A DNA stretch of 6,554 nt from Verrucomicrobiota bacterium (GCA_020630835.1 JAHDIL010000102.1:1-6554); one strand, 5' to 3'; positions 1 through 6,371 are shown, counted from the stretch's first letter. Notes: generated by a model not told the origin, from the sequence alone. A program made the numbers and translations.

Positions 1-1
1 C

Positions 2-2419
2 GAAGCCCATGCTGAACACTTCGCTGTAGATTGGTTAGACAAATCCCGCTATGCCGATACAACAGGCTATCAATATGATACACCTCGCATAATGTGGCGC
101 TGGAGAGACTGGGTGATCGATGCCTATCACCAGAATAAACCCTATGACCAATTCCTGATTGAACAAATCGCCGGCGACCTCCTCCCTAATCCGACGTTGG
201 AGCAACTGGTGGCTACCGGTTACAACCGAAACCACCCCATTACGATCGAGGGTGGCGTTATTCAGGAAGAATACCGCATTCAGTATGTTTCCGATCGCGT
301 CAATACACTGGGCAGTAGCGTCCTAGGATTAACGATGGAATGCGCGAAATGTCACGATCACAAATATGATCCAATCTCGCAGAAAGAGTATTTCCAGATG
401 TTCGCTTTCTTTAACAACGTCCCCGAAGGTGGGACCGCAGGAGGTGGAAATGTCGGATCTCCGAAGGGTGCTATCGCTAAGCCCTATATAAGCGCTCCAA
501 CAAAGGCTCAAGCGAAGGAAATCCAGCTACTAGAATCAGCCTTGGCATCTCTAGAATCATCCATTCAGGGTAGCGCCGAGGGAACGGAGGCGTTTGCTAT
601 CTTCAAAGAAAACGAACTTAAAGCACCGGCATGGGCAAAACTGTCAGACGAACGTTTTCAGTCCTCTTCAGCACTCCCTCATAAATTACTCCCCGATGGC
701 TCTTTCCTCATCACCAGTCAGACTTCCGTCGGCACGAGCGAAGTCTACGAAATCAGCGGCAGCCTTCAGGGCTCGGGCTGGAAAGGCATTTCGGTCGAGG
801 CGCTCACCCATGAGTCCTTACCTAGAACAGGACCAGGCCGGTTCGCGAATGGAAACGCAGTCCTATCAAAGGTAGAACTTTTCGAAGTCGGCCCGAATGG
901 ACAAGAAACATCGATACCGATCCGAGAAGTCGAAGCTAGCTATGCACAAAGCGGCTACCCGGCCTCTAACCTGTTGAGCCAGCCAGGCGGAAAAGGCTGG
1001 GCTATTTCTCACCCGCGCCCGGAAAATCGTCAGCTAATACTTCTAACAGAAGCTTTCGGCAAGAAGGACGTAAGTAACTTCCGCTTCGTCATGACATTTA
1101 GTGACAAATGGAAAAATCATACCTTCGGGAGATTTCGCGTGCGTTTTTCTAAATCACCCAGCGCGGCCAATGAGCAACAAAGCTGGAAGAAACACCTCAC
1201 GAAATCGCTCGACCAAATCTCCAAAAACGAAAGGCGCAAGATACTCAAGAATTTCGCTGCTAGCGGCCTATGGAAGCAAGGCGATGACTATATCGAAAAC
1301 CTTAAGGCACTTGAGGAGCTTGAGAAGTCGGTGCCACCAGTTATGGTGATGAGCGAGATGGCGACTCCTCGCCCTACTTTCCTGCTTGATCGCGGAGCGT
1401 ATGATGCCCCCGTCGGCGAGCCCCTCGGGACCGGGGTGCCGGCCGCTTTGAATCCTTTTGGAGACGACTTACCTAACAATCGCCTAGGTTTAGCCAAGTG
1501 GATAACCGACAAAGAAAACCCTCTAACAGCCCGTGTTTTGGTTAATCACTTGTGGGATCGATTCTTCGGAACAGGCATTGTCAGAACAGTCGAAGACTTC
1601 GGATCGCAGGCGGAATGGCCAAGCCACCCCGAACTGCTCGATTGGCTAGCAGCGGAGCTAATGGCCTCAGGATGGGACATTAGACATATCATCAAGCTAA
1701 TCGTAAACTCGTCCACCTATCAGCAAAGCTCCACCGAACGCCCTGAGCTGGCAGCAAAAGATCCGCAAAACCGGCTTCTTTGGCGCGGGCCACGAGGACG
1801 CCTAGGCGCCGAAGCCATTCGCGACTACAGCTTAGCTGTCAGCGGCTTGTTAAATGATAGCGTGGGAGGCCCAGGGGTTAACCCTTATCAGCCGGCAGGC
1901 ATTTGGGAAGAGCTAACTCAGCGGCCAGGGTTCGCTATGAAATATGTGGAGTCTAAGGGAAACCAGATCTACCGCAGAAGTATTTACACCTTCTGGAAGC
2001 GAGCCGCCCCGTCGGCTATGATGTCAGTCTTCGACGCTCCCAGCCGAGAGATCTGTACAGTCAGGCGCGAATCGACTAACACGCCATTACAGGCACTCGC
2101 GCTCCTAAACGGTCCGGAGGTCATCGAGGCATCGAGAGTCCTCGCTCAAAATCTACTTGCTACGAATAATTCTGATGAAGACCTCATCAAGCAAGCTTTC
2201 ACGACCATATTGCAGCGTTCGCCCTCTGAGCAAGAGGTGAACATCATGACAGAAACATTTAAGGCCGAATTGGAGGCGGCTCAATTAGAGGACAATCAGA
2301 AAGTTCTGACTGTGGGGCGTGCCGATATAGCCTCAGAGATAGACCCCGTCCGCCTAACAGCCTTCACCATGCTGAACCGAATGATTTTTAACCTCAGCGA
2401 AGCTGTTTCTCGCCATTAA
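2..2419 (+). CDS. PSCyt2/PSD1 (DUF1549-DUF1553) protein, 5' partial
   Basis: The reading frame is open from base 2, so the gene starts upstream; 805 residues are visible before the TAA. The first 30 or so residues, before any in-window ATG, already match the PSCyt2 (DUF1549) pattern (RYADT, YRDWVI-like WRWRDWVID, PYDQFLIEQIAGDLLP). Window residues 114-118 are C-A-K-C-H followed by DHKYDPI, the conserved CxxCH motif at the end of PSCyt2. Residues about 173-192 look like a short coiled coil. Residues about 249-296 hold a beta-rich insert with TGPGR and NGN, as in many family members. PSD1 (DUF1553) runs from about residue 459 (FLLDRGAYD) to the C-terminus, with NHLWDRFFGTGIV and RRESTNTPLQALALLN (688 onward). 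Family members are large secreted proteins of Planctomycetota and Verrucomicrobiota, often encoded near sulfatases or carbohydrate-degradation genes; biochemical function is unestablished. An N-terminal PSCyt1 cytochrome domain may lie outside the window. The DUF1501 gene follows 22 nt later, suggesting one transcript. Family call is secure; function is unknown. Confidence 0.93.
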   Translation, partial: EAHAEHFAVDWLDKSRYADTTGYQYDTPRIMWRWRDWVIDAYHQNKPYDQFLIEQIAGDLLPNPTLEQLVATGYNRNHPITIEGGVIQEEYRIQYVSDRVNTLGSSVLGLTMECAKCHDHKYDPISQKEYFQMFAFFNNVPEGGTAGGGNVGSPKGAIAKPYISAPTKAQAKEIQLLESALASLESSIQGSAEGTEAFAIFKENELKAPAWAKLSDERFQSSSALPHKLLPDGSFLITSQTSVGTSEVYEISGSLQGSGWKGISVEALTHESLPRTGPGRFANGNAVLSKVELFEVGPNGQETSIPIREVEASYAQSGYPASNLLSQPGGKGWAISHPRPENRQLILLTEAFGKKDVSNFRFVMTFSDKWKNHTFGRFRVRFSKSPSAANEQQSWKKHLTKSLDQISKNERRKILKNFAASGLWKQGDDYIENLKALEELEKSVPPVMVMSEMATPRPTFLLDRGAYDAPVGEPLGTGVPAALNPFGDDLPNNRLGLAKWITDKENPLTARVLVNHLWDRFFGTGIVRTVEDFGSQAEWPSHPELLDWLAAELMASGWDIRHIIKLIVNSSTYQQSSTERPELAAKDPQNRLLWRGPRGRLGAEAIRDYSLAVSGLLNDSVGGPGVNPYQPAGIWEELTQRPGFAMKYVESKGNQIYRRSIYTFWKRAAPSAMMSVFDAPSREICTVRRESTNTPLQALALLNGPEVIEASRVLAQNLLATNNSDEDLIKQAFTTILQRSPSEQEVNIMTETFKAELEAAQLEDNQKVLTVGRADIASEIDPVRLTAFTMLNRMIFNLSEAVSRH

Positions 2420-2427
2420 ACCTTAAC

Positions 2428-2437
2428 CCCCTATCAC
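2428..2437 (+). repeat. 10-bp direct repeat, copy 1 (CCCCTATCAC)
   Basis: CCCCTATCAC begins 9 nt after the stop codon of the PSCyt2/PSD1 gene and ends 4 nt before the ATG of the DUF1501 gene. An identical 10-mer follows the stop of the DUF1501 gene. Copy 1 occupies the place where a ribosome binding site would be expected but is pyrimidine-rich, not Shine-Dalgarno-like. A 10-mer match alone can be chance; the similar placement makes it notable. Confidence 0.4.
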
Positions 2438-2441
2438 GCGA

Positions 2442-3863
2442 ATGAATATACCTCTCTCTCAAATCAATCGTCGTCAATTCTTTGGGCGCACGTCCGGCCT
2501 CAGTCTTGGAGCTCTCGGGGTAGGAGACCTTCTCTCTGCAGGCACACCCGCAGGAGCAACCGGCTTTCACCATACACCAAAAGCCAAGCGAATAATCTAC
2601 ATGTTTCAGAGCGGGGGGCCATCGCAGATGGACCTGTTCGATTACAAACCGCAAATGGCAAAAATGCGCGGTGAGGAGCTGCCAGATTCCGTGCGCCAAG
2701 GTCAACGCCTAACAGGCATGACAGCCAAACAAAGCTCACTTCCGGTAGCGAGTTCGATCTTTGAATTCAAACAGCACGGCCAGAGCGGGGCCTGGGTCTC
2801 AGAGTTGATGCCGAACCTTGCCAAGCAAGCTGACAAAATTTGTTTTATAAAGTCGGTCTATACCAATGCCATTAATCATGATCCTGGCATCACATTCCTC
2901 CAAACCGGCCACGAGCAGCCAGGCCGCCCCTCAATGGGCTCATGGATGAGCTATGGCATCGGTTCAGAGAATGAAAACCTACCCGGCTTTATCGTTCTTG
3001 TTTCAAATGGAGATTACCATCAATCCCAACCGATATATTCAAGGCTGTGGGGGAGCGGATTCCTACCGACTTCACATCAAGGCGTGAGGCTTAGATCGTC
3101 GGGCGACGCAGTCTTATACCTTCAAGACCCGTCAGGGGCATCGCGAGATCGTTCACGCGGCATACTAGACGGCTTGAGCAGACTCAACCAGTTGCACTTT
3201 GACAAGACGGGGAATGCGGAAGTTAACACCCGCATTTCCCAATACGAAATGGCCTACCGGATGCAAATGTCAGTCCCTGATGTCACGGATCTGTCAGATG
3301 AACCTGAATCAACTTTCGAACGCTACGGAGAGGATGCTCGAAAGCCAGGCACTTACGCAGCAAACTGCCTCCTCGCGCGCCGTCTTGCTGAGCGCGATGT
3401 GCGCTTTATCCAGCTCTATCACACAGGATGGGACCAACACTCAAACCTTCCTGAGCAACATGGCGTCCGCTGCCAAGAAACCGACAAAGGCACTGCGGGA
3501 CTCCTGGCGGATCTTGAGGAGCGAGGTTTACTGGATGATACGCTCGTCATATGGGGTGGAGAATTTGGCCGGACTATCTACAGTCAAGGGCGACTCACAG
3601 ATACTAGCTACGGGCGAGATCACCATCCACGCTGCTTTACAATGTGGATGGCAGGCGCAGGTGTCAAACCAGGCATGAGCTATGGCCAGACTGATGATTT
3701 CTGCTACAACGTAACCGAAAACCCTGTCTCTGTGCACGATCTGCAGGCAACAATTCTGCATCTGGCAGGCGTCAACCACGAGAAACAGACATTCTTCCAC
3801 CAAGGGCGCCGTTTCCGGCTCACTGATGTGCATGGGCATGTATTGAAGGACATTCTCGCCTAG
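2442..3863 (+). CDS. DUF1501 family protein with Tat signal peptide
   Basis: A complete 473-residue protein of the DUF1501 family, which belongs to the alkaline phosphatase/sulfatase-like fold group. The N-terminus carries a twin-arginine signal: NRRQFFGRT at residues 9-17, then a weakly hydrophobic stretch (SGLSLGALGVGDLL). It is therefore probably folded in the cytoplasm and exported by the Tat system. Conserved family blocks visible are FQSGGPSQMDLFDYKP (55-70), GWDQH (329-333), WGGEFGRT (371-378) and YGRDHHP (390-396). The Asp and His residues in these blocks are candidate metal ligands, by analogy with the superfamily. The ATG at 2442 is chosen because it directly precedes the Tat motif; no Shine-Dalgarno is seen. 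The gene lies 22 nt behind the PSCyt2/PSD1 gene, the usual arrangement in which the two are thought to work together. Substrate and reaction are not known. The next gene is on the opposite strand and converges. Confidence 0.94.
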   Translation: MNIPLSQINRRQFFGRTSGLSLGALGVGDLLSAGTPAGATGFHHTPKAKRIIYMFQSGGPSQMDLFDYKPQMAKMRGEELPDSVRQGQRLTGMTAKQSSLPVASSIFEFKQHGQSGAWVSELMPNLAKQADKICFIKSVYTNAINHDPGITFLQTGHEQPGRPSMGSWMSYGIGSENENLPGFIVLVSNGDYHQSQPIYSRLWGSGFLPTSHQGVRLRSSGDAVLYLQDPSGASRDRSRGILDGLSRLNQLHFDKTGNAEVNTRISQYEMAYRMQMSVPDVTDLSDEPESTFERYGEDARKPGTYAANCLLARRLAERDVRFIQLYHTGWDQHSNLPEQHGVRCQETDKGTAGLLADLEERGLLDDTLVIWGGEFGRTIYSQGRLTDTSYGRDHHPRCFTMWMAGAGVKPGMSYGQTDDFCYNVTENPVSVHDLQATILHLAGVNHEKQTFFHQGRRFRLTDVHGHVLKDILA

Positions 3864-3869
3864 CACAAA

Positions 3870-3879
3870 CCCCTATCAC
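3870..3879 (+). repeat. 10-bp direct repeat, copy 2 (CCCCTATCAC)
   Basis: Second exact copy of the 10-mer, starting 7 nt after the TAG of the DUF1501 gene. The flanks are also alike (both copies are preceded by A/C-rich bases). No gene follows here on the plus strand; only a 9-codon ATG reading frame at 3892-3921 is present. It could be a relic of an intergenic unit once followed by a third gene, or coincidence. Confidence 0.4.
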
Positions 3880-3932
3880 ATCGGCTCTTTTATGCGCGGC
3901 AATTTACGCAGCCTCGTATAGCTCTATGGCTT

Positions 3933-3950
3933 GTTTTCTAGTCGGAAAAC
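3933..3950. other. Small hairpin in convergent intergenic region
   Basis: The inverted repeat GTTTTC (3933-3938) and GAAAAC (3945-3950) encloses a 6-nt loop. It lies 70 nt after the DUF1501 stop. The stem is AT-rich and not followed by a T-run, so its role is doubtful; it may only contribute to folding of the 3' untranslated region. Confidence 0.3.
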
Positions 3951-3963
3951 CCAAGGTTTCGGT

Positions 3964-4000
3964 GCTTCCTGTGATCGATTGCCCAGTGATTATAGGAAGC
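3964..4000. terminator. Long hairpin between convergent genes, possible terminator
   Basis: The arms GCTTCCTGTGATC (3964-3976) and GATTATAGGAAGC (3988-4000) can pair along 13 positions: 11 Watson-Crick pairs and two G-U pairs when read as plus-strand RNA. The loop is 11 nt. On the minus strand the two G-U positions become A-C mismatches, so the structure is better on the plus strand, fitting a role at the 3' end of the DUF1501 transcript. No T-run follows on either strand, so it is not a textbook intrinsic terminator. It may stabilise the 3' end or act with a factor-dependent terminator. Confidence 0.45.
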
Positions 4001-4034
4001 ATCATGTTGGCCAATTAGAGCAAGACTAGCTCCA

Positions 4035-4063
4035 CAGCAGGCCCGTCATCCGGTCGCCTGCTG
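4035..4063 (-). terminator. GC-rich hairpin spanning the AIM24 gene stop
   Basis: A perfect 8-bp inverted repeat, CAGCAGGC (4035-4042) and GCCTGCTG (4056-4063), encloses a 13-nt loop that contains the TGA of the AIM24-family gene (complement of 4046-4048). Part of the stem encodes the last codons of that gene. On the minus strand the sequence after the stem (TGGAGCTAG...) has no U-tract, so intrinsic termination is uncertain; it may be a 3' stabilising structure. Confidence 0.4.
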
Positions 4064-4768
4064 CGTATTTATAATGGTTTCTTCGTAGGGTTGCACGACG
4101 ACAAAGCCATCGCCTTGGAAAGCCATTTGGATGGACTCGCCGCTTCCTCGCCCAAGAAAGGTCTTCAGAGACACGTCAGTTTTGAACTCTGGATTGAGGC
4201 TACCAGACCAGGCGACTGTTGCCGAAGGATCTGTGTAGACAGGTTGGCCAGCGGTTACAGAGAGCACAAGCGGATCATAATGAGAGGTAATAGCGATCAA
4301 GCCTTGCCCCTGAAGTCGAACGTTGAATAGGCCACCAGCGAGCATGGCACCCATTTTTTTCATTAAAGAAATGTCGTAATTGATCGTTGCGTCACACGCG
4401 AGCAAGTCGCTCCCATTAACCACAATCTCCTCTCCCTGCAGCTGGATGATCGAGATTTTTTTCCCTTTATCTGCAACATAAACTTTCCCACTTCCCTCTG
4501 CTTTAGTGAGAGCCGCGCCTTCTCCGGTTACGGCTTTTTTAAGCAAGTTACCGACACCGCGATCAAGCACACCCTCACGGGTAAATTTCACATCCCCGCG
4601 ATAGGCGACCATGGCACCCATCTTGATCCAAGCCTGACCGTCAAGGTTGAGTTCGAGGAGGCGCTCCGTTTCTAACTCAAAGAGCCCTTGCCCTCGGTTT
4701 ACCTCAGCGGAGGATTTGAGAAATTCGTCGAGAGTGTAACGAGAGTCATCAGCTGGATTTTCAGTCAT
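4046..4768 (-). CDS. AIM24 family protein (former DUF124)
   Basis: A complete 240-residue protein matching the AIM24 family (PF01987, formerly DUF124), near the usual length for bacterial members. Visible blocks are GAMVAYRGDV (51-60), GSGKVYVAD (92-100), VNGSDLLACDATINYDI (117-133), GLFNVRLQGQGLIAI (146-160), a segment with SATVAWSGSLNP (182-193) and GFVVVQP (221-227). The protein is rich in predicted beta strands and glycine turns, fitting the TRAP-like beta fold assigned to this family. No signal peptide or membrane helix is seen, so it is probably cytoplasmic or membrane-associated. Yeast Aim24 is a mitochondrial inner-membrane protein affecting respiratory function; the bacterial role is unknown. 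It lies 77 nt downstream of the polyprenyl synthase gene on the same strand, probably in one operon. The ATG at 4768 gives a normal N-terminus; the preceding bases are pyrimidine-rich with no Shine-Dalgarno. Confidence 0.9.
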   Translation of the reverse strand: MTENPADDSRYTLDEFLKSSAEVNRGQGLFELETERLLELNLDGQAWIKMGAMVAYRGDVKFTREGVLDRGVGNLLKKAVTGEGAALTKAEGSGKVYVADKGKKISIIQLQGEEIVVNGSDLLACDATINYDISLMKKMGAMLAGGLFNVRLQGQGLIAITSHYDPLVLSVTAGQPVYTDPSATVAWSGSLNPEFKTDVSLKTFLGRGSGESIQMAFQGDGFVVVQPYEETIINTQQATG

Positions 4769-4845
4769 AGAGGAAAACTACCCACAAACCGAAATTTGAG
4801 CCAATGAGAAATTTACGGCAATTTTGTAATGATCTAGCATACTAC

Positions 4846-5874
4846 TCAAGCTCGACACTTGCCGAACAAGTTCACGAGAAAAGCGCCGATGCCAATGAGT
4901 GCGTCTTTGTGATCAGATTCCGGGAGAACACTCAGGCAATCCTCAGCCTCTTCAACCATCTGCAAGCCCGTCTCAATGGCGGATTCGATGGCTCCCTCAT
5001 AATCAGCAAGATTGGCCAGAGCTCCGATATCGATAGGCTCCTTCTGAATGAGTAGTCGATGGAGCTTCACACGCTGTTGCTCTGTCGCCGCTTCTAGTAA
5101 ATTAAGGATTGGCAGCGTCAACTTCCCTCGATTGAGGTCAGTCCTGAGAGTCTTCCCGTATTCTGACTCTTCGCCGACGAGATCGATGCAATCATCATAT
5201 ATTTGGTAAGCCGTTCCCAGCTTCATTCCAAAGTCGCGCAAAGCGCTGAAAACCTCCTCCGGCTGCCCATTGAGTTGAGCTCCCAACTCCATGGCAGCGC
5301 CGAAGAGCTCAGCCGTTTTCTTGGCAATAATGTCGTAGTAATCCTCCTTAGTAAGCTGCATATCGAAGCGCCGTTGGGTCTGGATGATTTCACCAGAGCA
5401 GACGCGATTGGCCGCCATAGCAACTTTTCGGCTGAGGACCGCTTCATCAAACTCGCTGCTCAACATGAGAGCATGAGCAAATAAGCAGTCTCCAAGAAGA
5501 ACGCTGAGGGCATCTCCCCATTTTGCATTGGCAGTGGGTGCCTGTCGCCGAATTTCAGCGCCATCGATGATGTCATCATGGACGAGAGTAGCGACGTGAA
5601 TAAGCTCGAGGATGACCGCGAGCTTGTGGTGATCTGGACCAATCTGCCCAGTCGCCCCTCCGGCAAGGAAGGTCAAAGCCGGGCGGATGCGCTTACCAGA
5701 GGTGTTGAGGATATAGGTGATGTATGGCTCAACAGCGGGATCAAAATCAGTGGCTTGTGCCCGGATAAGCTCCTCGACTTGATCGAGATCTGGGCGGAGA
5801 AACTCAAACGGTGAGGTGTCCAATCCCTGTGGAGCTGGTTGGCTTGTGCTGGGCGCTTGTGTAGGATTAGTCAT
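4846..5874 (-). CDS. Long-chain polyprenyl diphosphate synthase
   Basis: A complete 342-residue trans-type isoprenyl diphosphate synthase. It would extend an allylic diphosphate with isopentenyl diphosphate units in the cytoplasm, probably to make the side chain of a respiratory quinone. Visible motifs are GKRIRP (60-65); the first Asp-rich motif DDIID (100-104), followed by Arg109-Arg110; KT (186-187); and the second Asp-rich motif DDCID (227-231), followed by GKTLRTDLNRGK (240-251). The residue five before the first motif is Ala95, in the context IHVATLVHDD, rather than an aromatic residue. This resembles octaprenyl synthase IspB and argues for a long product (C30 or more); exact chain length cannot be read. 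The first 20 or so residues are Pro/Gln/Ser/Thr-rich and precede the conserved domain, so a later start is conceivable. The downstream neighbour is the AIM24-family gene; tatA is divergent. No Shine-Dalgarno is evident. Confidence 0.93.
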   Translation of the reverse strand: MTNPTQAPSTSQPAPQGLDTSPFEFLRPDLDQVEELIRAQATDFDPAVEPYITYILNTSGKRIRPALTFLAGGATGQIGPDHHKLAVILELIHVATLVHDDIIDGAEIRRQAPTANAKWGDALSVLLGDCLFAHALMLSSEFDEAVLSRKVAMAANRVCSGEIIQTQRRFDMQLTKEDYYDIIAKKTAELFGAAMELGAQLNGQPEEVFSALRDFGMKLGTAYQIYDDCIDLVGEESEYGKTLRTDLNRGKLTLPILNLLEAATEQQRVKLHRLLIQKEPIDIGALANLADYEGAIESAIETGLQMVEEAEDCLSVLPESDHKDALIGIGAFLVNLFGKCRA

Positions 5875-5892
5875 TTTCGTCGTCGTTTCCTA

Positions 5893-5906
5893 TGTGAAAA
5901 ATCACA
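5893..5906. promoter_or_regulatory. Palindrome TGTGA-N4-TCACA, possible regulator site
   Basis: A perfect palindrome, TGTGA (5893-5897), AAAA, TCACA (5902-5906), lies 18 bp upstream of the polyprenyl synthase ATG in the divergent region. The half-sites equal those of the CRP consensus, but the spacer is 4 bp as in FNR-type sites rather than 6 bp. It could bind a Crp/Fnr-family dimer or be chance; no promoter boxes could be placed with confidence beside it. Confidence 0.3.
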
Positions 5907-5912
5907 CCTTGC

Positions 5913-5938
5913 CCCGTGGCACGGAATTTTTCCACGGG
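5913..5938. repeat. Inverted repeat in divergent intergenic region
   Basis: The arms CCCGTGG (5913-5919) and CCACGGG (5932-5938) flank a 12-nt spacer. The repeat sits between the polyprenyl synthase and tatA starts, 39 bp upstream of the former. In minus-strand RNA it could form a 5' leader hairpin if transcription starts upstream of it; as DNA it could be an operator. The rest of 5875-6060 shows no gene I can support. Confidence 0.35.
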
Positions 5939-6060
5939 TTTCCTAGTCGTTACGCTGACTTCGGAGCAAATGTTTCGCCCATTTTTCTGAGCTTCTTTGC
6001 GGTAAGTCAGAATGTAACTTTGTGTTTGCGCAGCCTAATCCACCACGTTAGCTTAATGGC

Positions 6061-6315
6061 ATGATGGAAATACTGGCAATCGGAGCCCTTGGCATGCAGG
6101 AGATGATCGTAATCTTCCTCATCATTCTCCTCCTCTTCGGAGCAAAGAAAATCCCTGACCTGGCCCGCGGCGTAGGAAAAGGCATGGGCGAGTTTAAGAA
6201 AGCGAAGAAGGAATTCGAACGCGAAATCCATGAAGGAGAGGTGCAGGCCGAGCGCGATTGGGATGAGACGAAGCCAAGCCCCAGCCAGCCAGCCCAAACC
6301 GAAGAGAAAGCCTAG
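6061..6315 (+). CDS. tatA: Sec-independent (Tat) translocase subunit TatA
   Basis: A complete 84-residue TatA/TatE-family protein, which multimerises in the cytoplasmic membrane to form the passage for folded proteins carrying twin-arginine signals. One N-terminal membrane helix covers about residues 14-26 ([13 protein letters not shown]). It is followed by the Phe26-Gly27 hinge, then the amphipathic helix [25 protein letters not shown] (28-52, in part) and a charged, disordered tail rich in Glu, Pro and Gln. Length and motif order are typical of TatA rather than the longer TatB. Two ATGs stand in tandem at 6061 and 6064 and either may be used; ATG at 6094 would leave little before the helix. 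No Shine-Dalgarno is visible. The gene appears monocistronic, with an intrinsic terminator after it; tatC is not in the window. The DUF1501 protein encoded at 2442-3863 is a plausible cargo. Confidence 0.93.
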   Translation: MMEILAIGALGMQEMIVIFLIILLLFGAKKIPDLARGVGKGMGEFKKAKKEFEREIHEGEVQAERDWDETKPSPSQPAQTEEKA

Positions 6316-6329
6316 GCTTTTTTCTCATC

Positions 6330-6371
6330 ATCAGAGATTTGGGCAAATTGACAATCTCTGATCACTTTTTT
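6330..6371 (+). terminator. Intrinsic terminator of tatA
   Basis: A perfect 10-bp inverted repeat, ATCAGAGATT (6330-6339) and AATCTCTGAT (6353-6362), encloses a 13-nt loop. CAC and six T residues (6366-6371) follow. It begins 15 nt after the tatA stop. A second, weaker structure overlaps the stop itself: AAAGC-CTAG-GCTTT with a T-run at 6318-6323. The main stem is AT-rich but its placement and T-tract support termination of tatA. Confidence 0.75.

Noticed and set aside
3199..3678. A 159-codon plus-strand frame inside the DUF1501 gene.
   Set aside because: It is an alternative frame of a strongly conserved gene with no domain signal of its own.
3528..3866. A 112-codon minus-strand frame at the 3' end of the DUF1501 gene.
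   Set aside because: It lies wholly opposite conserved DUF1501 blocks and has no recognisable motif.
3892..3921. A 9-codon ATG frame (MRGNLRSLV) after the DUF1501 gene.
   Set aside because: It is too short, has no ribosome binding site and no known match; frames of this size are common by chance.
4791..4815. A 7-bp direct repeat GAAATTT in the gap between the polyprenyl synthase and AIM24 genes.
   Set aside because: It is short and AT-rich, expected by chance in intergenic DNA, and not tied to any promoter boxes I could place.
5955..6010. A 7-bp inverted repeat CTGACTT ... AAGTCAG upstream of tatA.
   Set aside because: The arms are 42 bp apart and short; chance pairing is likely.
5816..6064. 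An 82-codon plus-strand frame with a GTG start and a hydrophobic stretch, whose TGA overlaps the tatA ATG.
   Set aside because: Its first 59 bases are antisense to the polyprenyl synthase start, the hydrophobic part is the complement of that coding region, and it matches no family I know. The ATGA overlap with tatA is probably chance.
6007..6297. A 96-codon minus-strand frame covering tatA.
   Set aside because: It is the shadow of a well-recognised tatA; its composition follows from the opposite strand.
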